NCBI GenBank assembly: GCA_964432205.1
Contig: CAYSMK010000012.1
Span: 1 to 64,000 of the forward strand
DNA length: 64,000 nt
Source: Geomobilibacter sp964432205
GTDB taxonomy: Bacteria > Desulfobacterota > Desulfuromonadia > Geobacterales > DSM-12255
Reading direction: 5' to 3'
Position numbers and translations under genes: made by a program. Under the pieces are notes generated by a model. The model was not told where the DNA came from. It worked only from the letters and a program-made list of their open reading frames with translations, and did no database searches. This document shows, piece after piece, positions 1 to 7,466 of this stretch; the first letter of the stretch is position 1, and each line of letters begins with the position of its first letter.

Positions 1-255
1 GCAAGCTCAAGTTCGACGGCCTACACTCTCAACCCACTTGATTCGACGCAGAGCCAAAGTAACTTCACCATTCCTAAACAAGCAGTACTGTTCGGACATG
101 ACAGACCATGATGAAGATGCCCCATTGAAGTGGTATTCCTTCGTCACAAGGAAAACCGCGAGCAGGTTAATGGTATCGGGATCGGTGCGAAGAGCCACAG
201 AAGGTTTTGTAAGAGATCTTGCGCGTAGCAGTGTCCACTAGGCAAACGACTGATA
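1..255. other. No firm gene; possible cassette-type fragment
   Basis: An open frame runs on the plus strand from the window edge to a stop at 241 (about 80 codons). An overlapping 63-codon frame runs on the minus strand (198 to 7). Neither resembles a family I know, and neither has a clear ribosome binding site. The plus-strand frame ends about 15 bases before the attC-like hairpin at 256-320, which is how a gene cassette would be arranged. That is the only reason to prefer it. Confidence 0.2.
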
Positions 256-320
256 GCGCTAACCAGCGGCGACAGCGATCTCCGCTGACGCTCCGCCGCT
301 GGCGCCTTGAGACGTTGGGC
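256..320 (+). repeat. attC-like hairpin (integron recombination site candidate)
   Basis: A 9-bp perfect inverted repeat (CCAGCGGCG at 263-271, CGCCGCTGG at 294-302) lies inside outer boxes GCGCTAAC (256-263) and GTTGGGC (314-320). GTTGGGC fits the attC right core GTTRRRY. The left box keeps only the AAC end of RYYYAAC, so the match is imperfect. No integrase or second site is visible. It could also be an unrelated folded repeat. Confidence 0.35.
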
Positions 321-363
321 GCAATAAAATTAACTGACAAGCAGAGGGCACTATGGGTCAGCA

Positions 364-430
364 GTCGGGTCAGGCCTTGCAGATTTGCAGACTTGGCACT
401 GAACTGCAAGGTTGCAAGGCCTGACCCGAC
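364..430. repeat. REP-like perfect inverted repeat
   Basis: An 18-bp perfect inverted repeat (GTCGGGTCAGGCCTTGCA at 364-381, complement at 413-430) has a 31-base centre that can pair further (TTGCAG with CTGCAA). The GGTCAGGC core resembles REP sequences mobilised by REP-associated tyrosine transposases. No such transposase lies in the window. The rest of 321-550 shows no gene. Confidence 0.6.
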
Positions 431-550
431 AGGCCACTCTTTCCGATGGCAAAAACTCGCGCAGTATTTCTCCGGGAAGTGCGGGATTGTGCATGCGTGC
501 CATAACATTTCTCCCCAAAATACAGGGAACACCTTACCTATTCCCTGGAC

Positions 551-1063
551 TCAGACTCTAAACAACTCCTTGAATAGTTCCTTTGACCGGGCAAGCCCCT
601 TTTGCGTGAGAACAACCGACTTGCTCCGGCCATGCGGATCGAGAATGTACCCCTGTTCGAAGAGCCGGTTCATCACCTCGAAGTCTAACCCCTTCCACGC
701 CCGGACCTCGTCATGGAGCGTCAACTGGAGAAGGGCGAGCACTGCTTCGTCGATCTTCTTCCGATCCGCATCCGCCGCCCCGTACTCCGCTGGCTCCTCA
801 TGCACCCTGCTCATCAGGGGATATCGCTCGGGATGCAGGACGCTTTCCAGCTCAAGATCCACGTCCAGATCGGGCCAGTACAGGTGCTGCGCCGAGGGGA
901 GCTCCACATGGACAACCTGTCCTATCGGCGCCTCCCGAAACCAGGGGAACTGCTCGAACGGCAGGAAGACCTCCTGATCGTGAACGAGCAGCCAGAGGCC
1001 GTGTTGGGACACGTTGGTGACCTCAACCGCCGAAGTGCCGGGTCCATGCATTACGTACGTCAT
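551..1063 (-). CDS. DUF2442 / DUF6429 two-domain protein
   Basis: This is a 170-residue protein of unknown function. Residues 1 to about 85 resemble DUF2442 (small domain with a buried Trp/Leu core and an FPWF motif). Residues about 100-170 resemble DUF6429, recognisable by the run LTLHDEVRAWKGLDF and a C-terminal SVVLTQKGL segment. No signal peptide or membrane segment is seen. Its start ATG overlaps the stop of the upstream histidine kinase gene (ATGA at 1060-1063), so the two are probably translationally coupled. The fusion of two small uncharacterised domains is the notable point; the domain names come from sequence memory. Confidence 0.7.
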   Translation of the reverse strand: MTYVMHGPGTSAVEVTNVSQHGLWLLVHDQEVFLPFEQFPWFREAPIGQVVHVELPSAQHLYWPDLDVDLELESVLHPERYPLMSRVHEEPAEYGAADADRKKIDEAVLALLQLTLHDEVRAWKGLDFEVMNRLFEQGYILDPHGRSKSVVLTQKGLARSKELFKELFRV

Positions 1064-2808
1064 CCTCGTGTTCCTCGATCAGTTTTCGGACAAGATTCAA
1101 CCGGCGGGGCAAGACAGAAGTAGAAGATGGCGCCCCCACCCACCTCTCCCTCCGCCCATATCCGGCCGTCATGGCGGTCGACGATCCGGTGGGCCGTGGC
1201 GAGGCCGATGCCGGTGCCGGAGATGCCGCGGGCATTCGGCAGGCGCTTGAACGGCTTGAATATCTGCCCTGCGGCCCCCCTGTCGAAACCGATCCCGTTG
1301 TCGCGTACGAAGAACCGGGTGTCGCCATTGCTCTGCGTCTGCCCGAATTCGATCCGGGCATGCTCTTTCCCGGCGGAATATTTCCAGGCATTGCCGATCA
1401 GGTTTTCCAGGAGGATCCGGACCAGGTGGGCGTCGGCACGGGCCGTCATCCCTTCCTCCACCGACCACTCCACCGACCGCCCCATGTCGTTCAACCGGAT
1501 GCCGGCTATCACCTCATTGGCCATGGAGCTCAGATCAACGTCTTCCCAGGTGAGGTCGGTGCTGGTGACCCTGAACAGCAGCAGCATCGACTCGATCAGC
1601 TCCTCCATCCGTTCGCAGCTCCGGCAGATGGCCTGGAGCATGGACGTGCCGGTTTCATCGAGCTTGTCGCCGTAGATCTCGACAACGGTCTGGGCCGCCA
1701 GGTAGATGCCGGTGAGCGGGGTGCGCAGATCGTGGGAAAGGGAATAGCTGAACGCCTCCAACTCGTGGTTCGTGGCCTGCAGGTCGAGGGTCTTCTGCCG
1801 CAGGTCGCTGTTCAGTTGGCGGATCTCCTGCTCGGAGCGCCTGCGATCCGAGATGTCGCGCACCAGGCAGATGATGCCTCCATCGTCCGTAACCGTGAGG
1901 GATATCTCCTGCGGGAAGAGGGCGCCGTCCTTTTTCAGGCCGGTAGCCTCGCCGCGCCACCCACCCTCTGTCTGCAACCCCGGGTAGATGAGCGGTTCCA
2001 GCCGGTGGCGCTCCTCCTCGGTATAGAGGATGTGCCAGCTCTTCCCGATCAGCTCGTCCTGGGAGGGATAGCCGTAGACGGCAGCGTGGGCCCTGTTCAG
2101 GTAGATATACTCGCCCGCGGGGTTGAGTATGGCGATGCCGTCTATCGAAGCCTCGAAGGCGGCCAGCTGCTGCCTGAGGCGCATCTCAGCACGCTTGCAG
2201 TCCGAGATGTCGCGCACCGATTCGATGCCGGCCACAATCTGTCCGGCGTGATTCCTGACCGGGGCCGAGTATATCTCCACGTGGAGGGTTTCCTGCTCCT
2301 TTGCGGCGCTGACTTCACGCCGATGCGGGAGCCCATCGTGAAAAGAGTCGACGAGATGGCACCCCTCGCAGACCGTCGGGCGCTGCTGATAGGCTGCGTA
2401 GCAGTATTTCCCCTTATGGTCGCCCATCAGCTCCTTGTGGGCTTCGTTCTGGTAGATGATTCTGAGGTCCGTATCCTGGACGCTCACGGCATCGGGGCAG
2501 GCGGCCAGGATTGCCTCGGACCGGGCCTTTTCGAGGGCGAGGCTGTTCAGCGCCTCCTCCAGGGAGGCGGCCAGCCGGTCCGAAACGTCTGCCTGGCGCC
2601 AGTAGCGCCAGATCAGCCCGAGCAGAATGCCGTAGACGAGGAGGTTGATCAGCAGTTCGCCGAAATCGGGATGGAACAGTTCGCCCAAAAATGTCCTGCT
2701 CCTGAATGAATAGGCGTCCACGAAGGCGTCTACCAGCCAGAAAAGAACCATCAGGGAGATTCCTGTCCAGATCAGATTCCAGCGCATGTCACGGCGTTGT
2801 GCCGCCAT
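1060..2808 (-). CDS. Membrane PAS/PAS sensor histidine kinase
   Basis: This 582-residue kinase has two N-terminal membrane segments (about 10-30 and 47-68) with almost no periplasmic loop, a PAS domain (about 85-200), a second PAS (about 205-325), a HisKA dimerisation domain with the phospho-acceptor in SYSLSHDLRTPL, and an HATPase_c domain with N box, GIGFD and GTGIGL motifs. The first PAS has a Cys cluster ending in CEGCH. The sensor at 57984-60038 has a similar cluster (CNGCP), so this is probably a metal- or redox-sensing PAS subtype rather than a c-heme, because it lies in the cytoplasm. No response regulator is adjacent; the only cotranscribed gene is the DUF2442 protein. Confidence 0.9.
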   Translation of the reverse strand: MAAQRRDMRWNLIWTGISLMVLFWLVDAFVDAYSFRSRTFLGELFHPDFGELLINLLVYGILLGLIWRYWRQADVSDRLAASLEEALNSLALEKARSEAILAACPDAVSVQDTDLRIIYQNEAHKELMGDHKGKYCYAAYQQRPTVCEGCHLVDSFHDGLPHRREVSAAKEQETLHVEIYSAPVRNHAGQIVAGIESVRDISDCKRAEMRLRQQLAAFEASIDGIAILNPAGEYIYLNRAHAAVYGYPSQDELIGKSWHILYTEEERHRLEPLIYPGLQTEGGWRGEATGLKKDGALFPQEISLTVTDDGGIICLVRDISDRRRSEQEIRQLNSDLRQKTLDLQATNHELEAFSYSLSHDLRTPLTGIYLAAQTVVEIYGDKLDETGTSMLQAICRSCERMEELIESMLLLFRVTSTDLTWEDVDLSSMANEVIAGIRLNDMGRSVEWSVEEGMTARADAHLVRILLENLIGNAWKYSAGKEHARIEFGQTQSNGDTRFFVRDNGIGFDRGAAGQIFKPFKRLPNARGISGTGIGLATAHRIVDRHDGRIWAEGEVGGGAIFYFCLAPPVESCPKTDRGTRG

Positions 2809-2995
2809 ACCACCTCCACCCTAACGCTAACGTCACTCCGCCCCGTTCTTTTTCCACAGACGCACTTTGCGGGGCCTCCCCGAGGGGGGACATTCTTTGT
2901 AGGGCTCTTTAATTAGCAGAATTTGTCTGAAAAATAAAGTTCATTGATTGTGGGCTGTTTGGCAGGGGCTGTAACAAGATCTACGGTGATGAAAT

Positions 2996-3053
2996 GTTGC
3001 ACCTGTATCTGCAATCGCCCACCCATAGCGGCGTTTGCAGGCACAGGTGCAAC
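2996..3053. repeat. Long interrupted hairpin downstream of the liu operon
   Basis: GTTGCACCTGT (2996-3006) pairs perfectly with 3043-3053. Inside it CTGCAA pairs with TTGCAG and CGC with GCG, giving about 20 pairs in three blocks. It lies after the last gene of the minus-strand liu operon. No T-run follows, so it may stabilise the 3' end or stop transcription without being a classical intrinsic terminator. Nothing else was recognised in 2809-3110. Confidence 0.5.
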
Positions 3054-3110
3054 GGTTGTAATGTGGTGTCGCCGGGGAGGCGAGGGGCTCCCGGTGGCAG
3101 GACTCCGTCC

Positions 3111-3767
3111 CTACAGCGCCATCGTCCGCAACGCCGGAGAGACCGCAAGCTCCGCCTCGGTGGCCTTGACGATGTCGTCGACGGTCACCCCCGGTGCCGT
3201 TTCCGTCAGCAGCAGGCCGGCCGGGGTCACGTCCATGACAGCCAGTTCGGTGATGATCCGGTTTACCACCCGTTTGCCGGTGAGCGGCAGGTTGCAGCGC
3301 TTCAGGATCTTGGGTTCGCCCTGCTTGCTGCAGTGCTCCATGATCACCACGATCCGCTTGGCCCCGTGCACCAGATCCATGGCGCCCCCCATCCCTTTGA
3401 CCATCTTGCCGGGAATCATCCAGTTGGCCAGGTCCCCCTCACCGGAAACCTCCATTGCCCCCAGTATGGCCAGGTCGATATGGCCGCCGCGGATCATGGC
3501 GAACGATTCGGCGCTGCTGAAGATGCAGGCGCCGGGAATCATGGTGATCGTCTCCTTGCCGGCATTGATCAGCTCCGGGTCCACGTCCGCCTCGGTCGGA
3601 TAGGGGCCGATCCCGAGCAGGCCGTTCTCCGACTGCAGCACCGCATGCCGGTCCGCCGGGATATAGTTGGCGACCATGGTCGGGATGCCGATCCCCAGGT
3701 TCACGTAATAGCCGTCGTCAATCTCCTGTGCGGCCCGCTTGGCCATCTGCTCGCGCGTCAATGCCAT
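3111..3767 (-). CDS. scoB: 3-oxoacid CoA-transferase subunit B
   Basis: This is the beta subunit (218 residues) of a family I CoA-transferase that moves CoA from succinyl-CoA or an acyl-CoA to acetoacetate. The catalytic Glu lies in the SENGLLG motif near residue 47, followed by GxGP. GxxGAMEVS and the C-terminal LxxTAPGV segment are also typical. It follows the alpha subunit gene at 3952-4644 and ends the leucine/isovalerate operon, where it would activate the acetoacetate released by HMG-CoA lyase. Donor specificity (succinyl-CoA versus acetyl-CoA, Sco versus Ato) cannot be read from sequence. Confidence 0.9.
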   Translation of the reverse strand: MALTREQMAKRAAQEIDDGYYVNLGIGIPTMVANYIPADRHAVLQSENGLLGIGPYPTEADVDPELINAGKETITMIPGACIFSSAESFAMIRGGHIDLAILGAMEVSGEGDLANWMIPGKMVKGMGGAMDLVHGAKRIVVIMEHCSKQGEPKILKRCNLPLTGKRVVNRIITELAVMDVTPAGLLLTETAPGVTVDDIVKATEAELAVSPALRTMAL

Positions 3768-3805
3768 TGTCGTTCTCCTTAGTCCAATTTCACGTCAAGG
3801 CAGTT

Positions 3806-3933
3806 GTCCACGAAATGCACGAAAAACACGAACTAAATCAGTACAATATGCAACATGTTGAAGAGTCTGTTCGGTGAATTGCTGATCTGCTCCAATGTCG
3901 CATTTTTCGTGTATTTTCGTGTCGTTCGTGGAC
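3806..3933 (+). repeat. 130-bp dispersed hairpin repeat, copy 1
   Basis: The copy starts GTCCACGAAATGCACGAAA and ends TCGTGTCGTTCGTGGAC, so its ends are inverted repeats. Two more copies lie at 4688-4817 (same orientation) and 55812-55940 (inverted). The flanks also match (CAGTT before the left end, CCAAAAGCC after the right end for copies 1 and 2). It has no coding capacity and sits between the two CoA-transferase subunit genes. Confidence 0.85.
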
Positions 3934-3951
3934 CAAAAGCCTTTTTTGGGA

Positions 3952-4644
3952 TTAGTCCTTGCGGATTGTCTTCCGCTCGATCCGCTTTTCGTAGTCATCG
4001 CACCGGATGACCCGCTGCACGTAGATGCCGGGGGTATGGACGAAGTTGGGGTCGAGCCCGCCCGGCTCCAGCAGCTCTTCCACCTCCGCGATGGTGACCC
4101 GGCCGGCGGTCGCCATCATCGGGTTGAAGTTGCGCGTGGTCTTGTTGTAGATCAGGTTCCCGCCGGTGTCTCCCTTCCAGGCCTTGATCAGGGCGAAGTC
4201 GGCGGTCATGCCGGTCTCCAGCAGATACTCCCTGCCGCCAAAGCTGCGCACCTCCCGCCCCTCGGCGATGGGGGTTCCCACCCCGGCCGGGGTGTAGAAG
4301 GCCGGAATGCCGGCCCCGCCTGCCCTGATCCGTTCCGCCAGGGTCCCCTGGGGGACGAGTTCCACCTCCAGTTCGCCGGAGAGAAACTGCCGCTCGAATT
4401 CTTTGTTCTCCCCCACGTAGGACGAGACCATCTTTCTGATCTGCCGGTTCTGCAAGAGGATGCCGAGACCGAAGTCATCCACCCCGCAGTTGTTGGAGAT
4501 GATGGTCAGCCCTTTCACCCCCTTGTCCCGCAGACCGAGGATGAGCTTCTCCGGGATCCCCACCAGGCCGAACCCTCCCACCATGATGCTGGCCCCGTCC
4601 TTTATGTCGTGAATGGCTTCCGTTATCGACTGTTGCACTTTCAT
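3952..4644 (-). CDS. scoA: 3-oxoacid CoA-transferase subunit A
   Basis: This is the alpha subunit (230 residues) of the acetoacetate CoA-transferase. It has the N-terminal glycine-rich GGFGLVGIPEKL motif that binds CoA, ISNNCGVDDFGLG, and the GVGTPIAEG segment typical of the family. It forms a heterotetramer with the product of 3111-3767. The two genes are separated by copy 1 of the hairpin repeat, and copy 2 lies just upstream, so this gene pair is bracketed by repeats inside an otherwise compact operon. Confidence 0.9.
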   Translation of the reverse strand: MKVQQSITEAIHDIKDGASIMVGGFGLVGIPEKLILGLRDKGVKGLTIISNNCGVDDFGLGILLQNRQIRKMVSSYVGENKEFERQFLSGELEVELVPQGTLAERIRAGGAGIPAFYTPAGVGTPIAEGREVRSFGGREYLLETGMTADFALIKAWKGDTGGNLIYNKTTRNFNPMMATAGRVTIAEVEELLEPGGLDPNFVHTPGIYVQRVIRCDDYEKRIERKTIRKD

Positions 4645-4687
4645 GGTATGCCCCCGGTAGATGTTGCAGGGTGATTTAAAAGCAGTT

Positions 4688-4817
4688 GTCCACGAAATAC
4701 ACGAAAAACACGAACTGAATCAGGAAAATATGCAGCATCACAGTACGATCTGTTGGGTGAATTGCTGATCTGCCGTAATGCTCTACTTTTTCGTGTAAAT
4801 TCGTGTCGTTCGTGGAC
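4688..4817 (+). repeat. 130-bp dispersed hairpin repeat, copy 2
   Basis: This copy has the same terminal GTCCACGAA / TTCGTGGAC inverted repeats and the same internal order as copy 1, including a conserved ATTGCTGATCTGC stretch. It lies between the acyl-CoA ligase gene and scoA. Copies 1 and 2 are clearly homologous along their whole length but differ at scattered positions, so they are not a very recent duplication. Confidence 0.85.
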
Positions 4818-4856
4818 CAAAAGCCGTTTTTGGATTTTAGCGCACGGTATCGTCGG

Positions 4857-6515
4857 TCACGCGGTCGCTCCGGCCTCTTCCAGCCGCAGCTCGCGGATCG
4901 CCATCTCCCGCATCCTGAATTTCTGGATCTTGCCGCTGGCGGTCATCGGATACGAGTCGACGAACCTGACGTACCGGGGGATCTTGTAGTTGGCGATCTT
5001 CCCCTGGCAGAACTCCCGCACCTCGTCCTCGGTCATCGCCACCCCTTTCTTGAGGATGATCGATGCCATGACCTGTTCGCCGAATTTCCGGTCCGGCACG
5101 CCGTAGACCTGGACGTCGGAGACCTTGGGATGGGTATAGAGAAACTCCTCGATCTCCCGCGGATAGATGTTCTCCCCGCCGCGGATGATCATGTTCTTGA
5201 TCCGGCCGGTGATCTTGCAGTAGCCGTTTTCGTCCATCACCGCCAGGTCGCCGGTGTGCAGCCACTGGTCCTTGTCGATCGCCTTGGCCGTCTCTTCCGG
5301 CATCTTGTAGTACCCCTTCATGACCAGGTACCCCCTGGCGCACAGTTCCCCCTGTTTCCCCGGCGGCAGGGCCTCGCCGGTTTCGATGTCGACGATCTTT
5401 ACCTCCACGTCCGGCAGCGCCCGCCCCACGGTAGCGACCCGCAGTTCGATCGGGTCGTCGGTGCGGGTCTGGGTGATGACCGGTGACGCCTCGGTCTGGC
5501 CGTAGGCGATGGTGATCTCCGAGGCGTGCATCTGGCTGATGACCTTCTTCATCACCTCGATCGGGCAGGGGGAGCCGGCCATGATGCCGGTGCGCAGGCT
5601 GGAAAGGTCGAACTTCAGGAAATCCGGGTGTTCCAGTTCGGCGATGAACATGGTGGGGACGCCATGGACGGCGGTGCATTTTTCCTGTTCGACGGTCTGC
5701 AGCACCTTGAGCGGGTCGAAGATCTCCACCGGCACCATGGTGGATGCGTGGGTGACGCAGGCCATGACCCCCAGCACGCAGCCGAAGCAGTGGAAGAACG
5801 GCACCGGGATGCAGAGCCGGTCCTTTTCGGTCAGCTTCATGCACTCGCCGATGTTGAAGCCGTTGTTGACCACGTTGTAGTGGGTGAGCATCACCCCTTT
5901 GGGAAAGCCGGTGGTGCCGGAGGTGTACTGCATGTTGATGGTTTCATGGCAGTCCAGGGTGGCTTCCACGGCTGTCAGCGCGGCATCGTCCGTATCCCTG
6001 CCGAGTTCGACGATCCGGCTGAAGTTGATCATGCCGCCAGGGGTGTTGTCGCCGATGAAGACGACCCTCTTCAGGTGGGGGAGCCCGGCGCAGTTCAGCC
6101 TGCCCGGCTCACTGGCCGCCAGTTCCGGCACCACGTCGCCCATGGTCCGGACGTAGTCCGAATCCTTGAACGATCGGACCATGAACAGGGTGTTGGAGTC
6201 CGACTGGTTGAGGATGTACTCCAGCTCGGCAGATTTGTAGGAGGTGTTGATCGTCACCAGGACGGCGCCGATCTTGGCGGTGGCGAACTGGAGGATGACC
6301 CATTCCGGGACGTTGTACGCCCAGATGGAGAGGTTGTCCCCTTTCTTGATCCCCATGGCCAGAAGGCCTTTGGCCACCTGGCGGCAGAGGTCGTTGAACT
6401 GGCGATAGCTGTAGCGCAGGCCGCGCTCGGGGTATACCAGTGCATCGTTGTCCGGATGGCGTCTGGCCATTTCGTCCAAGAGACCGCCGACGGTAAGGGT
6501 GATCTGCTGTGACAT
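4857..6515 (-). CDS. AMP-forming acyl-CoA synthetase
   Basis: This is a 552-residue ANL-superfamily ligase that adenylates a carboxylic acid and transfers it to CoA. The phosphate-binding loop is YTSGTTGFPKG (about residues 195-205). YGQTEAS, TGDLAVMDENGY, the hinge GRIKNMIIRGGENIYP, and the catalytic Lys in ASGKIQK near the C-terminus are all present. It is cytoplasmic, with no signal. It lies in the liu operon between HMG-CoA lyase and the CoA-transferase. Activation of isovalerate or another short to medium acid is likely, but substrate choice is inference. Confidence 0.88.
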   Translation of the reverse strand: MSQQITLTVGGLLDEMARRHPDNDALVYPERGLRYSYRQFNDLCRQVAKGLLAMGIKKGDNLSIWAYNVPEWVILQFATAKIGAVLVTINTSYKSAELEYILNQSDSNTLFMVRSFKDSDYVRTMGDVVPELAASEPGRLNCAGLPHLKRVVFIGDNTPGGMINFSRIVELGRDTDDAALTAVEATLDCHETINMQYTSGTTGFPKGVMLTHYNVVNNGFNIGECMKLTEKDRLCIPVPFFHCFGCVLGVMACVTHASTMVPVEIFDPLKVLQTVEQEKCTAVHGVPTMFIAELEHPDFLKFDLSSLRTGIMAGSPCPIEVMKKVISQMHASEITIAYGQTEASPVITQTRTDDPIELRVATVGRALPDVEVKIVDIETGEALPPGKQGELCARGYLVMKGYYKMPEETAKAIDKDQWLHTGDLAVMDENGYCKITGRIKNMIIRGGENIYPREIEEFLYTHPKVSDVQVYGVPDRKFGEQVMASIILKKGVAMTEDEVREFCQGKIANYKIPRYVRFVDSYPMTASGKIQKFRMREMAIRELRLEEAGATA

Positions 6516-6554
6516 AGTGTCCTCCTTGCGCGTAGAATGTTCAGTGGTTCGGGA

Positions 6555-7466
6555 TCAGCACCGGTTGCCGGCCGCTGCGCGGGCGCGGGCCACCCGGGAG
6601 CCGGAAGGGCGGCCGAGCATCGCCGAAATGTAGTTGCCGGCATCGATCAGGGCGTCCAGGTCGACGCCGGTCTCGATGCCGAGCCCGTTCAGCATGTAGA
6701 GCAGGTCTTCGCTGGCCACGTTGCCCGCTGCGCCGGGGGCATAGGGGCACCCACCCAGGCCGGCCACCGAGCTGTCGACGACCGAGATCCCCCGCTCCAG
6801 CACCGCCAGGATGTTGGCCAGGGCCTGGCCGTAGGTGTCGTGGAAATGCACGGCCAGCTTTTCCCGCGGCACCTTCTTCGCCACCGCGTCCACCATGGCC
6901 TGGGCCTTGCCCGGGGTGCCGACGCCGATGGTGTCTCCCAGGAAGATCTCGTAGCAGCCGAGCGCCAGCATCTGCTCAGCCAGATCGGCGACCGCTGCCG
7001 GGGCGATCTCCCCTTCGTAGGGGCAGCCCAGGGCGCAGGAGACGGCGCCGCGCACCCGGATACCCTTTTTGCCGGCCGCCGCAATCACCTGGGCGAAACG
7101 TTCCAGGCTCTGGGCGATGGAGCAGTTGATGTTCTTCTGCGAGAAGGTCTCCGAGGCCGAGCCGAACACCGACACCTCGGTCGCCCCGGCGGCAACGGCC
7201 GCCTCCAGACCGGTGACATTGGGTACCAGCACCTGGTAGGCAACGCCGGGCCGGCGGATGATCCCGGCCATGACCCGGGCGTTGTCGGCCATCTGCGGTA
7301 CCCATTTGGGGGAGACGAAGCTGGTGGCCTCGATGGCGCTCAGCCCGGTCGCGGTCAGGCGGTCGATCAGCTCGATCTTCACCTCCGTCGGTACGAACTG
7401 GCGCTCTATCTGCAAGCCGTCCCGCGGGCCGACCTCGACGATCTTGACGTACCCGGGGAGTCTCAT
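6555..7466 (-). CDS. liuE: Hydroxymethylglutaryl-CoA lyase
   Basis: This 303-residue TIM-barrel enzyme cleaves HMG-CoA to acetyl-CoA and acetoacetate, the last dedicated step of leucine breakdown. It has the N-terminal EVGPRDGLQ motif with the catalytic Arg-Asp, a metal-binding HFHDTYG, and the signature GLGGCPYAPGAAGN with the conserved loop Cys. The start ATG overlaps the stop of the carboxylase alpha gene (7463-7466), so translation is probably coupled. Related homocitrate synthase-type enzymes, such as NifV at 56697, lack the GCPYAPGA signature. Confidence 0.93.
   Translation of the reverse strand: MRLPGYVKIVEVGPRDGLQIERQFVPTEVKIELIDRLTATGLSAIEATSFVSPKWVPQMADNARVMAGIIRRPGVAYQVLVPNVTGLEAAVAAGATEVSVFGSASETFSQKNINCSIAQSLERFAQVIAAAGKKGIRVRGAVSCALGCPYEGEIAPAAVADLAEQMLALGCYEIFLGDTIGVGTPGKAQAMVDAVAKKVPREKLAVHFHDTYGQALANILAVLERGISVVDSSVAGLGGCPYAPGAAGNVASEDLLYMLNGLGIETGVDLDALIDAGNYISAMLGRPSGSRVARARAAAGNRC

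Noticed and set aside
2380..2400. CEGCH in the first sensor kinase as a c-type heme site
   Set aside because: The domain lies after two membrane helices on the cytoplasmic side, where c-heme attachment does not occur. The related kinase has CNGCP at the same place.
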